NCBI RefSeq assembly: GCF_020554865.1
Contig: NZ_JAJCIC010000045.1
Span: forward strand, 1 to 22,202
DNA: 22,202 nucleotides
DNA from: Lacrimispora sp. 210928-DFI.3.58
GTDB taxonomy: Bacteria; Bacillota; Clostridia; Lachnospirales; Lachnospiraceae
Direction: 5' to 3'
The notes beneath the pieces were generated by a model, which ran no database searches, was not told the origin of the DNA, and saw nothing but the letters and a program-made list of their open reading frames with translations. The position numbers and the translations under genes are program-made. Numbering within the stretch: the first letter of the stretch is position 1; each line of letters begins with the position of its first letter. This document shows positions 8,481 to 15,465 of this stretch, one piece after another.

Positions 8481-10124
8481 CTACATCTTCGGAAGGGTAT
8501 GAAGTCCTAATCCTTTGGGAATGATGCCGTTCTTTTTCATCTTGTCCAAAGTTCCCTGCCAAGTAGAATACTTTGTATTCGCTTTGTTGTTCGTCCAGTT
8601 TGTCATTACCTCATGAATGATCTGGCTGTCAGTAGGTGCTACATTTCCATCAATCATAAAATCATTCCATGCCGCATACAGCGTTGCAATACGCTCAACC
8701 TGACTGGTTTTCATCGGTTTCAAGAATGTAATCAGCTTGTCGATTTCTTTCTGATGATCACTGAACGCATCGTGATAGGTTTTCACAAAATCAGCGTGAT
8801 TTTTTCCTGGGACAAGCAGATCAGCACCCTGGTGCTTCTGTTCGTACCAATGGTTGCTGACTAAGATCTCTACATAATGATCCAATTCCAGATCATAAGG
8901 CCCATGAGCGTACCGATAGTATTGAGTGCTACGGTTGAGTCCAATATGCTCGTCCATAAGATAAAGCATTTTCTGAAGCTGGATTTTTCCTCGAATTTCC
9001 TTACCCAGTTTATCAATGACAATACCCAGCATAATGATATGGGGATCAAATGCTACTGCCATATCAGATACAGCCAGCGGAACCTCTTTTTTGCCGGTCA
9101 CATACTCATAAATGAGTGATTTCTTGTAATCAGCAAGTACAGAAAGCTGTTCTTTTTTCTTTGCAATAATTGCATCAATTTCTCCGCAATTCACATCGAG
9201 AAAATTTGCAATCTGTTCTTGTTCTTCAAGCGGAGGTTCAAACAGAGGAACCTGTGCAAAATTGGAAAACCGCAAATCTTGCCCGTCACGAATGAAATTG
9301 CAGGTTCCCTGCAAAGCGTTAATGTAAACAGAAGATTTGAACAGCCATTTGTAGAAACGAGGGACAATCGGTTTTGCTGCTTTCAACACGACATAGTGCC
9401 ATGTAATGCAGCCGGTTATCTCGCTCATTTCAAGACCGCCTTGGAAACTTCTCAAGCTGATAATAAAATCATTCGGCTCAACGTGTTTCCATTTATCCAA
9501 TCCTTGCGTAGCAAGTACAATCTGAGCCTGTTCATTTTCCATATACTGTTTCTGTGTGATAATTCCATACTTCTGGCTTGCTGTTAGCTGCTCGTCATCA
9601 TGGAACTTTCTAAGATCAGAATTATAGAACAGATATTTGGACGGAATCGTATGCCAGTGCTTTGGTAATTGTTTTGCCCAGTTCAATCCACTATCCGCCT
9701 GCTCTACATTGTCCATCAGTTTTCCTGTGACCGCTTCTGAAATAATTGAACGCTTTTCCTGCTCCAGCGTATCAATCTGTTCCTGAATGTCCGTGGCAAG
9801 CGTATCAAGCTCACCGCATTTAGAGTCAAGGTATAGGACAATACCATCTTGCTCCCGTAACGGTGGATAGAAAATATGCTCCTTCGCCAACATTAAAGAT
9901 AAATTGATATTCTGTATTCCAGTTGTTTGACTGATGTAATATGGAGAACACTTACATCCATACCAAGCACTGAGCCAATAGACAGCATACTCAGGACGAA
10001 TTAAAGATTTATCTATTTTTATTCGATCCATAAAATTCGCAAAGAGAGCAACATACTCTTTATCAAATAAAACAGCTCTTCCAACAGGTGTTTTTTCTCC
10101 ACCTCCAGATTTTTCAATTAACAA
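8481..10124 (-). CDS. hsdS: HsdS, Type I specificity subunit, 5'-truncated, with an extra C-terminal domain
   Basis: The frame contains the second half of target-recognition domain 1 (LIEKSGGGEKTPVGRAVLF, residues 2-20, to ~80), central conserved helical repeat 1 (PPLREQDGIVLYLDSK...IISEAVTGKL, ~87-136), target-recognition domain 2 (~150-295), conserved repeat 2 (PPLEEQEQIANFLDVN...IYEYVTGK, ~298-345) and an extra ~190-residue C-terminal domain. HsdS normally begins ~90-100 residues before the SGGG segment. That part is absent, and an in-frame stop occurs at 10133-10131, where ICE-like DNA begins. The only start is a TTG at 10124 with a weakly placed GGAG, so translation is doubtful. The extra domain has a K-LQKMLYLMDEH...YYRYAHGPYD pattern resembling Panacea/SocA (DUF4065) domains; that assignment is tentative. 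The usual upstream partner hsdM is not in the window. Confidence 0.88.
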   Translation of the reverse strand: MLIEKSGGGEKTPVGRAVLFDKEYVALFANFMDRIKIDKSLIRPEYAVYWLSAWYGCKCSPYYISQTTGIQNINLSLMLAKEHIFYPPLREQDGIVLYLDSKCGELDTLATDIQEQIDTLEQEKRSIISEAVTGKLMDNVEQADSGLNWAKQLPKHWHTIPSKYLFYNSDLRKFHDDEQLTASQKYGIITQKQYMENEQAQIVLATQGLDKWKHVEPNDFIISLRSFQGGLEMSEITGCITWHYVVLKAAKPIVPRFYKWLFKSSVYINALQGTCNFIRDGQDLRFSNFAQVPLFEPPLEEQEQIANFLDVNCGEIDAIIAKKKEQLSVLADYKKSLIYEYVTGKKEVPLAVSDMAVAFDPHIIMLGIVIDKLGKEIRGKIQLQKMLYLMDEHIGLNRSTQYYRYAHGPYDLELDHYVEILVSNHWYEQKHQGADLLVPGKNHADFVKTYHDAFSDHQKEIDKLITFLKPMKTSQVERIATLYAAWNDFMIDGNVAPTDSQIIHEVMTNWTNNKANTKYSTWQGTLDKMKKNGIIPKGLGLHTLPKM

Positions 10125-10138
10125 CTCTGATTATCTCC

Positions 10139-10159
10139 AAAAAGCCCGGAAATACGGGC
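10139..10159 (-). terminator. Short intrinsic terminator-like hairpin facing hsdS at the ICE edge
   Basis: On the minus strand a GCCCG/CGGGC stem with a 6-nt loop is followed by five T. It would stop transcripts leaving the ICE leftwards, close to the truncated hsdS. The stem is only 5 bp, so efficiency is uncertain. Confidence 0.4.
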
Positions 10160-10182
10160 ATTTCACGGGATATAAGAACTGA

Positions 10183-10202
10183 ATTTACTACCGATTTACT
10201 AC
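10183..10202 (+). repeat. Paired 9-bp direct repeats near the ICE end, possible recombinase arm sites
   Basis: ATTTACTAC occurs at 10183-10191 and again at 10194-10202, a period of 11 bp, about one helical turn. The pair lies within 80 bp of the inferred ICE boundary, where tyrosine-recombinase accessory (arm-type) sites are expected. Function is inferred from position and phasing only. Confidence 0.4.
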
Positions 10203-10293
10203 TTTCGGATTGAGCTTTGACACGCTTCTGCCTCCCGTGAAGCCCACCGCCCAAATAGTGACACATCGAAAATTGAATACGACACCGCAGACA

Positions 10294-10341
10294 GCGGCGT
10301 TCTCTTTTCCCCTTTGGGGAGATCAGGACGCCGCTTTTTTT
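10294..10341 (+). terminator. Intrinsic terminator or attenuator before the first ICE gene
   Basis: GCGGCGT (10294-10300) pairs with ACGCCGC (10328-10334), and an inner TCCCC/GGGGA stem stacks inside. Seven T follow directly (10335-10341). It ends 32 nt before the first ICE start codon. It either insulates the element from incoming transcription or attenuates its own leader transcript. The leader 10134-10293 holds no gene I can support. Confidence 0.65.
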
Positions 10342-10372
10342 GCGCCCAAAACCAGAAAGGAGGCGACCGCCT

Positions 10373-11494
10373 ATGTACTTTACTTCCGGCAGCGACCGGG
10401 CCTTTGAACAGCTCATGCAGACGAGGCCGGGCGCAGACCACTTTGACAGCGGCGAGGCCGGAGCGCCGGAGGACTGCGGCACCTGCCGTTTCTACCGCCC
10501 GCACTGGAAGTACCAGTTTTGTGTGTATGAGGAATGTCCCTACCAGCCGGGCAAGCTGACCGCCTACGACGCGGTGACATTTCGAGTGAAAGGAGTTGAG
10601 AACATGGCAGTATTTCGTGTAGAGCGTAACAAGGGCTACACGGTGATGTCCAATCACCACCTGCGGAACAAGGACTTATCCCTGAAAGCCAAGGGCCTGT
10701 TATCGCAAATGCTCTCCCTGCCGGAAGATTGGGACTATACGCTCAAAGGCTTATCCCTTATCAACCGGGAGCAGATCGACGCGATCCGGGCCGCAATCCG
10801 GGAGCTGGAACAGGCCGGGTACATCGTCCGATCCCGTGAGCGCGACAGCCAAGGGCGCTTGCGCGGCGCGGACTATGTGATCTATGAACAGCCCCAGCCT
10901 GTGCCGGATTCACCTACGTTGGAAAATCCAATGTTGGATAATCCAACGCAGGAAAAGCCTACGTTGGGAAAACCAACGCAATTAAATAAAGATATATCAA
11001 GTAAAGAAAAATCAATTACTGATGTATCAATTACCGATCCCATTCCTATCCTTTCCCGACCCTCTCCTTTGGAGGACGAAGCGGCACAGCCGCCGGAACG
11101 GAAAGGAACGGAAGCGAAATCACAGAGCGCCATAGAGATTTATCGTCAAATCATCATGGACAACATCGAGTACGAACACCTTTGCCAGCACGTCAAGGGC
11201 ATTGACCGGGAAACACTGGACGAGATTGTGGACTTGCTGGTGGAAACTGTATGCAGCGCCCGCAAGACCATCCGCATTGCCGGGGACGATTACCCGGCAG
11301 AGCTGGTGAAATCCAAGTTTATGAAGCTGGACAGCTCTCACATCGAGTTTGTCTTTGACTGTTTGAGCAAGAACACTTCGGAAATCCGCAATATCAAGAA
11401 ATACCTGCTGGCTATGCTGTTCAATGCGCCCAGTACGATCAACGGTTACTATGCCGCGCTGGTGGCCCATGACATGAATACCGGCAAAATCTGA
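10373..11494 (+). CDS. DUF6017 / replication-initiator-like protein with an in-frame Cys-rich N-terminal leader
   Basis: From ATG 10373 (AGGAGG 9 nt upstream) the first 77 codons encode a small Cys-rich segment with CGTC (C35, C38) and QFCVYEEC (C50, C55), resembling the separate small Cys protein that usually precedes this gene in such ICEs. Without a stop the frame runs into a second ATG at 10604, which has its own AAAGGAG 8 nt upstream. From there MAVFRVERNKGYTVMSNHHLRNK is the typical start of the 296-aa DUF6017 protein: an N-terminal winged-helix part (LKAKGLLSQMLSLPEDWDYT), a repetitive proline/threonine linker, and a C-terminal DUF6017 region (DYPAELVKSKFMKLDSSHIEFVFDC, NIKKYLLAMLFNAP). 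It is probably a DNA-binding protein for element replication or control. Both start sites may be used, giving a fused 373-aa and a 296-aa form. Confidence 0.85.
   Translation: MYFTSGSDRAFEQLMQTRPGADHFDSGEAGAPEDCGTCRFYRPHWKYQFCVYEECPYQPGKLTAYDAVTFRVKGVENMAVFRVERNKGYTVMSNHHLRNKDLSLKAKGLLSQMLSLPEDWDYTLKGLSLINREQIDAIRAAIRELEQAGYIVRSRERDSQGRLRGADYVIYEQPQPVPDSPTLENPMLDNPTQEKPTLGKPTQLNKDISSKEKSITDVSITDPIPILSRPSPLEDEAAQPPERKGTEAKSQSAIEIYRQIIMDNIEYEHLCQHVKGIDRETLDEIVDLLVETVCSARKTIRIAGDDYPAELVKSKFMKLDSSHIEFVFDCLSKNTSEIRNIKKYLLAMLFNAPSTINGYYAALVAHDMNTGKI
10589..10606 (+). promoter_or_regulatory. Internal ribosome binding site and start codon for the 296-aa DUF6017 form
   Basis: AAAGGAG at 10589-10595 stands 8 nt before ATG 10604. 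In relatives, as I recall them, MAVFRVERNKGY is the true N-terminus. This site decides whether the upstream Cys-rich frame is a separate, overlapping or fused product. Confidence 0.7.
10911..10981 (+). repeat. Degenerate in-gene repeats coding a Pro-Thr linker
   Basis: Units built on CCTACGTTGGAAAAT and CCAACGCAGGAAAAG alternate about five times and encode (P)-T/M-L-x-N/K-P-T-Q. The repeats form the linker between the DNA-binding head and the DUF6017 tail. Such tracts often vary in copy number. Confidence 0.6.
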
Positions 11495-11509
11495 AAGGAG
11501 GACGGCTCT

Positions 11510-11722
11510 ATGAAACAGGGTGCATTGATTTTCGACGAGCGCAGCGACCGTTACGACATTCGCTTTGATCTGGCGGACTACTACGGCGGCCTGCACTGTG
11601 GGGAAACCTTTGACGTGATGGTGGGCGGCAGGTGGAAGCCCACCCGCATTGAGTACGGGGCCAACTGGTATCTGGTTGGCATCCGTGCCGACGACCTTTC
11701 CGGCCTGCGGGTGAGGATTTAA
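11510..11722 (+). CDS. DUF5348 family small protein (70 aa)
   Basis: The small protein matches the DUF5348 pattern: it starts with GALIFDERSDRYDIRFDLADYYGGLHCGETFDVM, followed by GRWKPTRIEYGANWYLVGI near the end. It is predicted to be an all-beta cytoplasmic protein with no membrane segment. A strong AAAGGAGG precedes the ATG. It lies 15 nt after the DUF6017 stop and is therefore co-transcribed. It is a standard accessory gene of Tn1549-like elements; its biochemical role is unknown. Confidence 0.85.
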   Translation: MKQGALIFDERSDRYDIRFDLADYYGGLHCGETFDVMVGGRWKPTRIEYGANWYLVGIRADDLSGLRVRI

Positions 11723-11725
11723 TCG

Positions 11726-11756
11726 GGGACAACCGGCGCAAGCGGCTGTCCCTTTT
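11726..11756 (+). terminator. Weak intrinsic terminator-like hairpin after the DUF5348 gene
   Basis: GGGACA (11726-11731) pairs with TGTCCC (11747-11752), followed by TTTT and a T-rich stretch. It could reduce readthrough into pcfB. The stem is short with an imperfect extension, so strength is uncertain. Confidence 0.45.
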
Positions 11757-11765
11757 CTGTTTTCT

Positions 11766-11802
11766 GCGGCGGCTGACGGTGCCACCTTAACCGTGCCGCC
11801 GC
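11766..11802 (+). repeat. Strong GC-rich inverted repeat in the pcfB leader
   Basis: GCGGCGGC (11766-11773) and GCCGCCGC (11795-11802) are perfect complements, with a second inner stem ACGGT/ACCGT (11776-11780 and 11790-11794) and a 9-nt loop. No T tract follows, so it is not a simple terminator. It ends 8 nt before the GAAAGGAGGG ribosome site of pcfB, which suggests mRNA stabilisation, processing or a protein-binding site. Confidence 0.6.
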
Positions 11803-11827
11803 ACTTCTGCGAAAGGAGGGATAGCGA

Positions 11828-12304
11828 TTGCAGGAGGAAGTAACCCAAAAGACAATAGCCTTTTCCATCAAATCGGCCAAGCTGACAATCCAAGTGCTGC
11901 AAGCGGCGGCCCGTAAGTTTCTGGAAACCCAAAACAAGGGCAAGACCAAGCTGCACCACGGCCAGCAGAGCCTAAAGCAGCTCAAAAAGCACGGGGCGGC
12001 CCTGTCCAATATCGAGATCACCGACGCCAACATTGGACTGTTTAAGCCCTGCGCCAAGAAATACGGCGTGGACTTCACGCTGCGGAAAGACACCACCACC
12101 CAGCCCCCGCACTACATCGTGATTTTCAAGGCCAAGGACGCCGACAACATGGAACAGGCGTTCAAGGAGTTCACGGCCAAGAAGTTGCAGCGGGAGGAAC
12201 GGCCCTCGATCCGCAAGGACATTGCCGCAAGCAAGGAAAAGGCAGCGGCCCGCAACGCTGACCGGGCCAAGGAAAAATTCAAAGAAAGGGGGCTGTCACG
12301 ATGA
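11828..12304 (+). CDS. pcfB: PcfB family conjugation protein (158 aa)
   Basis: The N-terminus QEEVTQKTIAFSIKSAKLTIQVLQAAARKFLE is the recognisable PcfB signature. The C-terminal ~35 residues are very basic and helical (KLQREERPSIRKDIAASKEKAAARNADRAKEK). PcfB proteins partner with the coupling ATPase and the relaxase in pCF10/Tn1549-like systems, probably helping load the processed DNA. The start is TTG at 11828, supported by GAAAGGAGGG 7-8 nt upstream; no ATG fits. The stop overlaps the virD4 start by four bases (ATGA), so the two are translationally coupled. Confidence 0.88.
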   Translation: MQEEVTQKTIAFSIKSAKLTIQVLQAAARKFLETQNKGKTKLHHGQQSLKQLKKHGAALSNIEITDANIGLFKPCAKKYGVDFTLRKDTTTQPPHYIVIFKAKDADNMEQAFKEFTAKKLQREERPSIRKDIAASKEKAAARNADRAKEKFKERGLSR

Positions 12305-14112
12305 AGCCGGAAATGAAAAAACTGATAATCGCCAATCTGCCTTATCTGCTGTTTGTCTATCTGTTCGGCAAGCTGGGGCAGGCGTACCGGCTGGCGGAGG
12401 GCATCGACCTTTCCCAAAAGCTCCTGCACTTTGCGGACGGCTGCGCGGCGGCCTTTGAAAGTGCTGCCCCCAGCTTCCACCTCTTTGACCTGCTGATCGG
12501 CGTCGCCGGTGCTGCGGCGCTGCGGCTTATGGTGTACTGCAAAGGCAAGAACGCCAAGAAATACCGCAAAGGCGTGGAATATGGCAGCGCCCGATGGGGC
12601 GGCCCCAAGGATATAGCCCCCTATATCGACCCCAATTTTGACAACAATATTCTGCTGACACAGACGGAACGGATCACCATGAACAACAGGCCGAAAGACC
12701 CCAAAACCGCAAGAAATAAAAATATTCTGGTAATCGGCGGTTCCGGCTCCGGCAAGACCCGATTCTTCGTAAAACCAAACCTGATGCAATGTGTGTCCAA
12801 GGACTATCCGACCTCTTTTGTGATAACCGATCCCAAGGGCAGCCTGATCGGTGAAGTGGGCCAGCTCCTTATCCGCAGCGGCTACCGTGTGAAAGTGCTG
12901 AACACCATCAACTTTTCCAAGAGCATGAAGTACAACCCGTTTCGGTATCTGCACTCGGAAAAAGACGTGTTGAAGCTGGTAAACACCCTGATTTGTAATA
13001 CCAAGGGAGAGGGGGAAAAATCCGCCGAAGATTTTTGGGTGAAATCGGAACGGCTGTTCTACACGGCCCTGATCGGCTATATCTGGCAGGAAGCGCCGGA
13101 GGAAGAAATGAACTTCACGACGCTGCTTGAAATGATAAATGCCAGCGAAGCCCGCGAGGACGACCCGGAATTTCAATCGCCGGTGGATTTGATGTTTGAG
13201 CGATTGGAGGAAAGCGACCCCGACCATTTTGCCGTCCGTCAGTATAAAAAATTCCTGCTTTCGGCGGGCAAGACCCGTTCCTCAATCCTTATCAGCGCAG
13301 GCGCGAGAATGGCCCCGTTTGACATCCGCGAGGTGCGGGAACTGATGGAGGACGACGAACTGGAACTTGACACCATCGGGGACGAGAAAACGGCGCTTTT
13401 CCTGATTATGTCGGACACGGACACCACCTTTAATTTCATTCTGGCAATGGTACAGAGCCAGCTTATCAACCTGCTTTGTGACCGGGCCGATGATAAATAC
13501 GGCGGGCGGCTGCCGGTTCACGTCCGCATGATACTGGACGAGTTTGCGAACATCGGCCAGATACCCAACTTTGACAAGCTGATCGCCACCATCCGAAGCC
13601 GGGAAATCTCGGCTTCAATTATTTTGCAAAGCCAGTCACAGTTAAAGGCCATCTACAAGGACGCTGCGGAAATCATTTCCGACAACTGCGACTGTACGCT
13701 TTTTCTTAGTGGGCGGGGCAAAAACGCCAAGGAAATCTCTGACGTGCTGGGCAAAGAAACCATCGACAGCTACAACCAGAGCGAAAACCGGGGCGCACAG
13801 ACCTCTCACGGATTGAATTATCAGAAGTTAGGAAAGGAGTTGATGTCACAGGACGAGATCGCAACGATGGACGGAGGCAAGTGTATTTTGCAGGTGCGCG
13901 GTGTCAGGCCGTTTTTCAGTGAGAAATACGACATTACCCGTCACCCCCGCTATAAATACCTTTCCGACGCCGACAAGAAAAACTATTTTGACGTGGACAG
14001 GTACTTGACCGCCCTGCGCCGGAAACGGCAGCGGGTGGTTTCGCAGGAGGAAACCTTTGACCTCTACGACATCGACCTGTCGGATGAAGATATGGCCGCC
14101 GTGAACGAATGA
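12301..14112 (+). CDS. virD4: VirD4/TraG-type coupling protein, Type IV secretion ATPase (603 aa)
   Basis: Two N-terminal membrane segments (about 11-25 and 58-80) are followed by the VirD4-like ATPase: EYGSARWGGPKDI (94-105), Walker A GGSGSGKT (146-153), FVITDPKGSLIGEVG after it, Walker B VRMILDEFANIG near residue 410, and SREISASIILQSQSQLKAIY with the arginine and glutamine motifs. The length is normal for Tn1549-like elements. The protein sits in the membrane and passes the relaxase-DNA complex to the mating pore. AAAGGGG lies upstream and the start overlaps the pcfB stop. No defect is visible, so it may also serve the nested mobilizable element, which lacks its own coupling protein. Confidence 0.95.
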   Translation: MKPEMKKLIIANLPYLLFVYLFGKLGQAYRLAEGIDLSQKLLHFADGCAAAFESAAPSFHLFDLLIGVAGAAALRLMVYCKGKNAKKYRKGVEYGSARWGGPKDIAPYIDPNFDNNILLTQTERITMNNRPKDPKTARNKNILVIGGSGSGKTRFFVKPNLMQCVSKDYPTSFVITDPKGSLIGEVGQLLIRSGYRVKVLNTINFSKSMKYNPFRYLHSEKDVLKLVNTLICNTKGEGEKSAEDFWVKSERLFYTALIGYIWQEAPEEEMNFTTLLEMINASEAREDDPEFQSPVDLMFERLEESDPDHFAVRQYKKFLLSAGKTRSSILISAGARMAPFDIREVRELMEDDELELDTIGDEKTALFLIMSDTDTTFNFILAMVQSQLINLLCDRADDKYGGRLPVHVRMILDEFANIGQIPNFDKLIATIRSREISASIILQSQSQLKAIYKDAAEIISDNCDCTLFLSGRGKNAKEISDVLGKETIDSYNQSENRGAQTSHGLNYQKLGKELMSQDEIATMDGGKCILQVRGVRPFFSEKYDITRHPRYKYLSDADKKNYFDVDRYLTALRRKRQRVVSQEETFDLYDIDLSDEDMAAVNE

Positions 14113-14170
14113 CCGGCGGTTTTCCCTTATCAACCAATCATATCAAACTGAAATTTATGGAGGTAAATTT

Positions 14171-14311
14171 ATGGAATTTTTCAATAGTGCGGTTACTACT
14201 TTGCAGACTATCGTTGTGGGCCTCGGCGGTGCGCTGTGTGTTTGGGGCGGCATCAACCTTCTGGAAGGTTACGGTCAGGATAACCCGGCCAGCAATGCTC
14301 ATGTGCGGTAA
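14171..14311 (+). pseudogene. maff2, 5' part, interrupted by the nested element
   Basis: GGAGG lies 7 nt before the ATG. The 42 codons to 14298 read MEFFNSAVTTLQTIVVGLGGALCVWGGINLLEGYGQDNPASNA, the N-terminus and membrane segment of the Maff2 family of small mobile-element proteins (usually ~65-70 aa, one hydrophobic helix plus a second after the KSQG segment). After the GC at 14297-14298 the family sequence is lost and the frame ends after three foreign codons (HVR). The rest resumes at 22130 (AKSQGVKQFMA). The gene follows virD4 by 58 nt, its usual place. The first membrane helix is intact, so a truncated peptide could be made. Confidence 0.88.
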
Positions 14312-14313
14312 AG
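14297..14313 (+). repeat. Left attachment site (attL): GC plus terminal inverted repeat
   Basis: The dinucleotide GC (14297-14298) ends the maff2 homology. The following 15 bp (14299-14313, TCATGTGCGGTAAAG) match the reverse complement of the right end (TTATGTGTGATAAAG) at 12 of 15 positions, and all three differences are transitions. Further similarity (TAATA) follows after a 3-nt offset. Confidence 0.8.
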
Positions 14314-14398
14314 TAATAAAAAGATTTAGGTAGCCGCCTTAACTATTCCTAAATAAGATAATATGCACAGTATTTTCTCGTAAATAGAAAATAAATTA

Positions 14399-14427
14399 TT
14401 GCATTTTACCAATTATTATGTTAAAAT
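14399..14427 (+). promoter_or_regulatory. Promoter of the AT-rich cargo genes
   Basis: TTGCAT (14399-14404) and TAAAAT (14422-14427) are separated by 17 bp in a very AT-rich context, a good sigma-A type arrangement. It lies 47 nt upstream of the secreted-protein start. No gene is visible between the element end (14299) and this promoter. Confidence 0.6.
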
Positions 14428-14474
14428 GACAATGTAACAAAGAGCTATGTATTTTTAAGGAAAGGGAGGAACTT

Positions 14475-14819
14475 ATGAATTTAAGAAAATCTATTTTAGC
14501 ACTTTCAGTAGTAGCTGGAATTGTAGCTGCTCCAATGACTGTATTTGCCGCTCATACTCATAGTTGGGGTTCTCCCCAGTACTATGGATATGAAGATGAA
14601 ATGCCTGGTATATATGATGACTGGGATAAATGTGCGACACGTCATGTATATAATTACAAACAATGTTTAATTTGTGGAGAAGTAAGCATTTATGAAGTTG
14701 AGACGATTGAAATGTCTCACAAATGGGTGAATGGTGCATGTGTATATTGCAACAAAGGTTACGCGAAAGAGATAAATCAACATAGTATCATTACCGGCAA
14801 GTTTATAATCAAAAAATAG
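14475..14819 (+). CDS. Small secreted Cys/His-rich protein, cargo (114 aa)
   Basis: A basic start and hydrophobic core (MNLRKSILALSVVAGIVAAPMTVFA) form a signal peptide with likely cleavage after residue 25. The mature ~89 residues begin AHTHSWG and contain Cys53, CLIC (C64, C67) and CVYC (C89, C92) with histidines at HSW and HKW. This suggests a small extracellular metal-binding or disulfide-bonded domain built on HxW...CxxC units. GGGAGG lies 5 nt before the ATG. Base composition is far more AT-rich than that of the mobilization genes, which indicates a different origin. I do not recognise a named family. An effect on the cell surface or on competitors is possible but not shown. Confidence 0.8.
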   Translation: MNLRKSILALSVVAGIVAAPMTVFAAHTHSWGSPQYYGYEDEMPGIYDDWDKCATRHVYNYKQCLICGEVSIYEVETIEMSHKWVNGACVYCNKGYAKEINQHSIITGKFIIKK

Positions 14820-14873
14820 AAAGCATTGAGAATATTTCAAAATTTCTTGAAAGTACTCTCAGTGCTTTCTTTG
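14819..14873 (+). terminator. Hairpin between the two cargo genes
   Basis: GAAAGCATTGAGA (14819-14831) pairs over 13 positions with TCTCAGTGCTTTC (14857-14869), including one G-U pair. Only a short TTTGAT follows, so it may be a partial terminator or a stabilising mRNA hairpin between the two genes. Confidence 0.55.
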
Positions 14874-14894
14874 ATAATATGAAAGGAGAAATAA

Positions 14895-15383
14895 ATGCAA
14901 AAAAAACAACTTTCTGTATTAGTACTAATTATTTTATGCTTTTTATTAGGATGTAACAGAGAAACACCAAAAGATGAATCTCAACAAAATTATGAAGATG
15001 AATCTAATATTTCTAAAACAAATGGAGAAGAACTTGTAAATATAAACAGTGAATTGTTAGGTTCGACTCCTTTTGATATCCAAATCGATAAAACAGCATT
15101 GCAGACTAGAAAAGAAACAGAAACAGAAGTTACAATAAAGACAAATTTAACAGACTGGGGTTATACTGTTTCTTCTGAAAAAGGGAAAATATCTGATATA
15201 AATAAAAATTCATTCATATATATAGCACCTAAAGATGAGAGGGATGATACTATAAAAATACAATTATCGGACTATGAAAATGGCATATCATATGAATATA
15301 CAATTCCACTTATTTTTGCGGGAAACAATGAACATTCTTTAGATAAATTCAAGGAAAATCTTTCAAGATTACCTAATAGTTAG
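14895..15383 (+). CDS. Lipoprotein with an Ig-like domain, cargo (162 aa)
   Basis: The N-terminus MQKKQLSVLVLIILCFLLGC is a lipoprotein signal with lipobox LLGC (lipidated Cys20). A polar, acidic linker follows (~21-60). A probable beta-sandwich spans ~62-142 (DIQIDKTALQTRKETETEVTIKT...WGYTVSSEKGKIS...FIYIAPKDERDDTIKIQLSD), resembling bacterial Ig-like surface domains. GAAAGGAG lies 6 nt before the ATG. It is strongly AT-rich like its neighbour, so the pair forms one imported cargo. It should be anchored on the outer face of the membrane. Such lipoproteins on mobile elements can act in surface exclusion, adhesion or immunity, but nothing here decides which. Confidence 0.82.
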   Translation: MQKKQLSVLVLIILCFLLGCNRETPKDESQQNYEDESNISKTNGEELVNINSELLGSTPFDIQIDKTALQTRKETETEVTIKTNLTDWGYTVSSEKGKISDINKNSFIYIAPKDERDDTIKIQLSDYENGISYEYTIPLIFAGNNEHSLDKFKENLSRLPNS

Positions 15384-15465
15384 TAAAGAGTCGATAGACT
15401 AAAGTACCACCATTCTCTTTTATTTCAACTGAATATCCATCCCGCCGCACCGCAGCGGCACATGA

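Noticed and set aside
8481..10124. Invertible hsdS shufflon as an explanation for the hsdS truncation
   Set aside because: No second hsdS fragment, inverted repeat pair or recombinase gene is visible next to it, and the adjoining DNA is clearly an ICE module.
10217..10222. Perfect TTGACA -35 box before the first ICE gene
   Set aside because: No acceptable -10 box occurs 16-18 bp downstream (10239-10246 is GC-rich), so a promoter is not supported.
10199..10660. Minus-strand open frames across the ICE end and the start of the DUF6017 gene
   Set aside because: They cross a terminator hairpin and the real gene in antisense and have no ribosome site or recognisable motif.
11120..13227. Long minus-strand open frames opposite pcfB and virD4
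   Set aside because: They are GC-rich antisense shadows of well-recognised genes, with no ribosome sites and no family resemblance.
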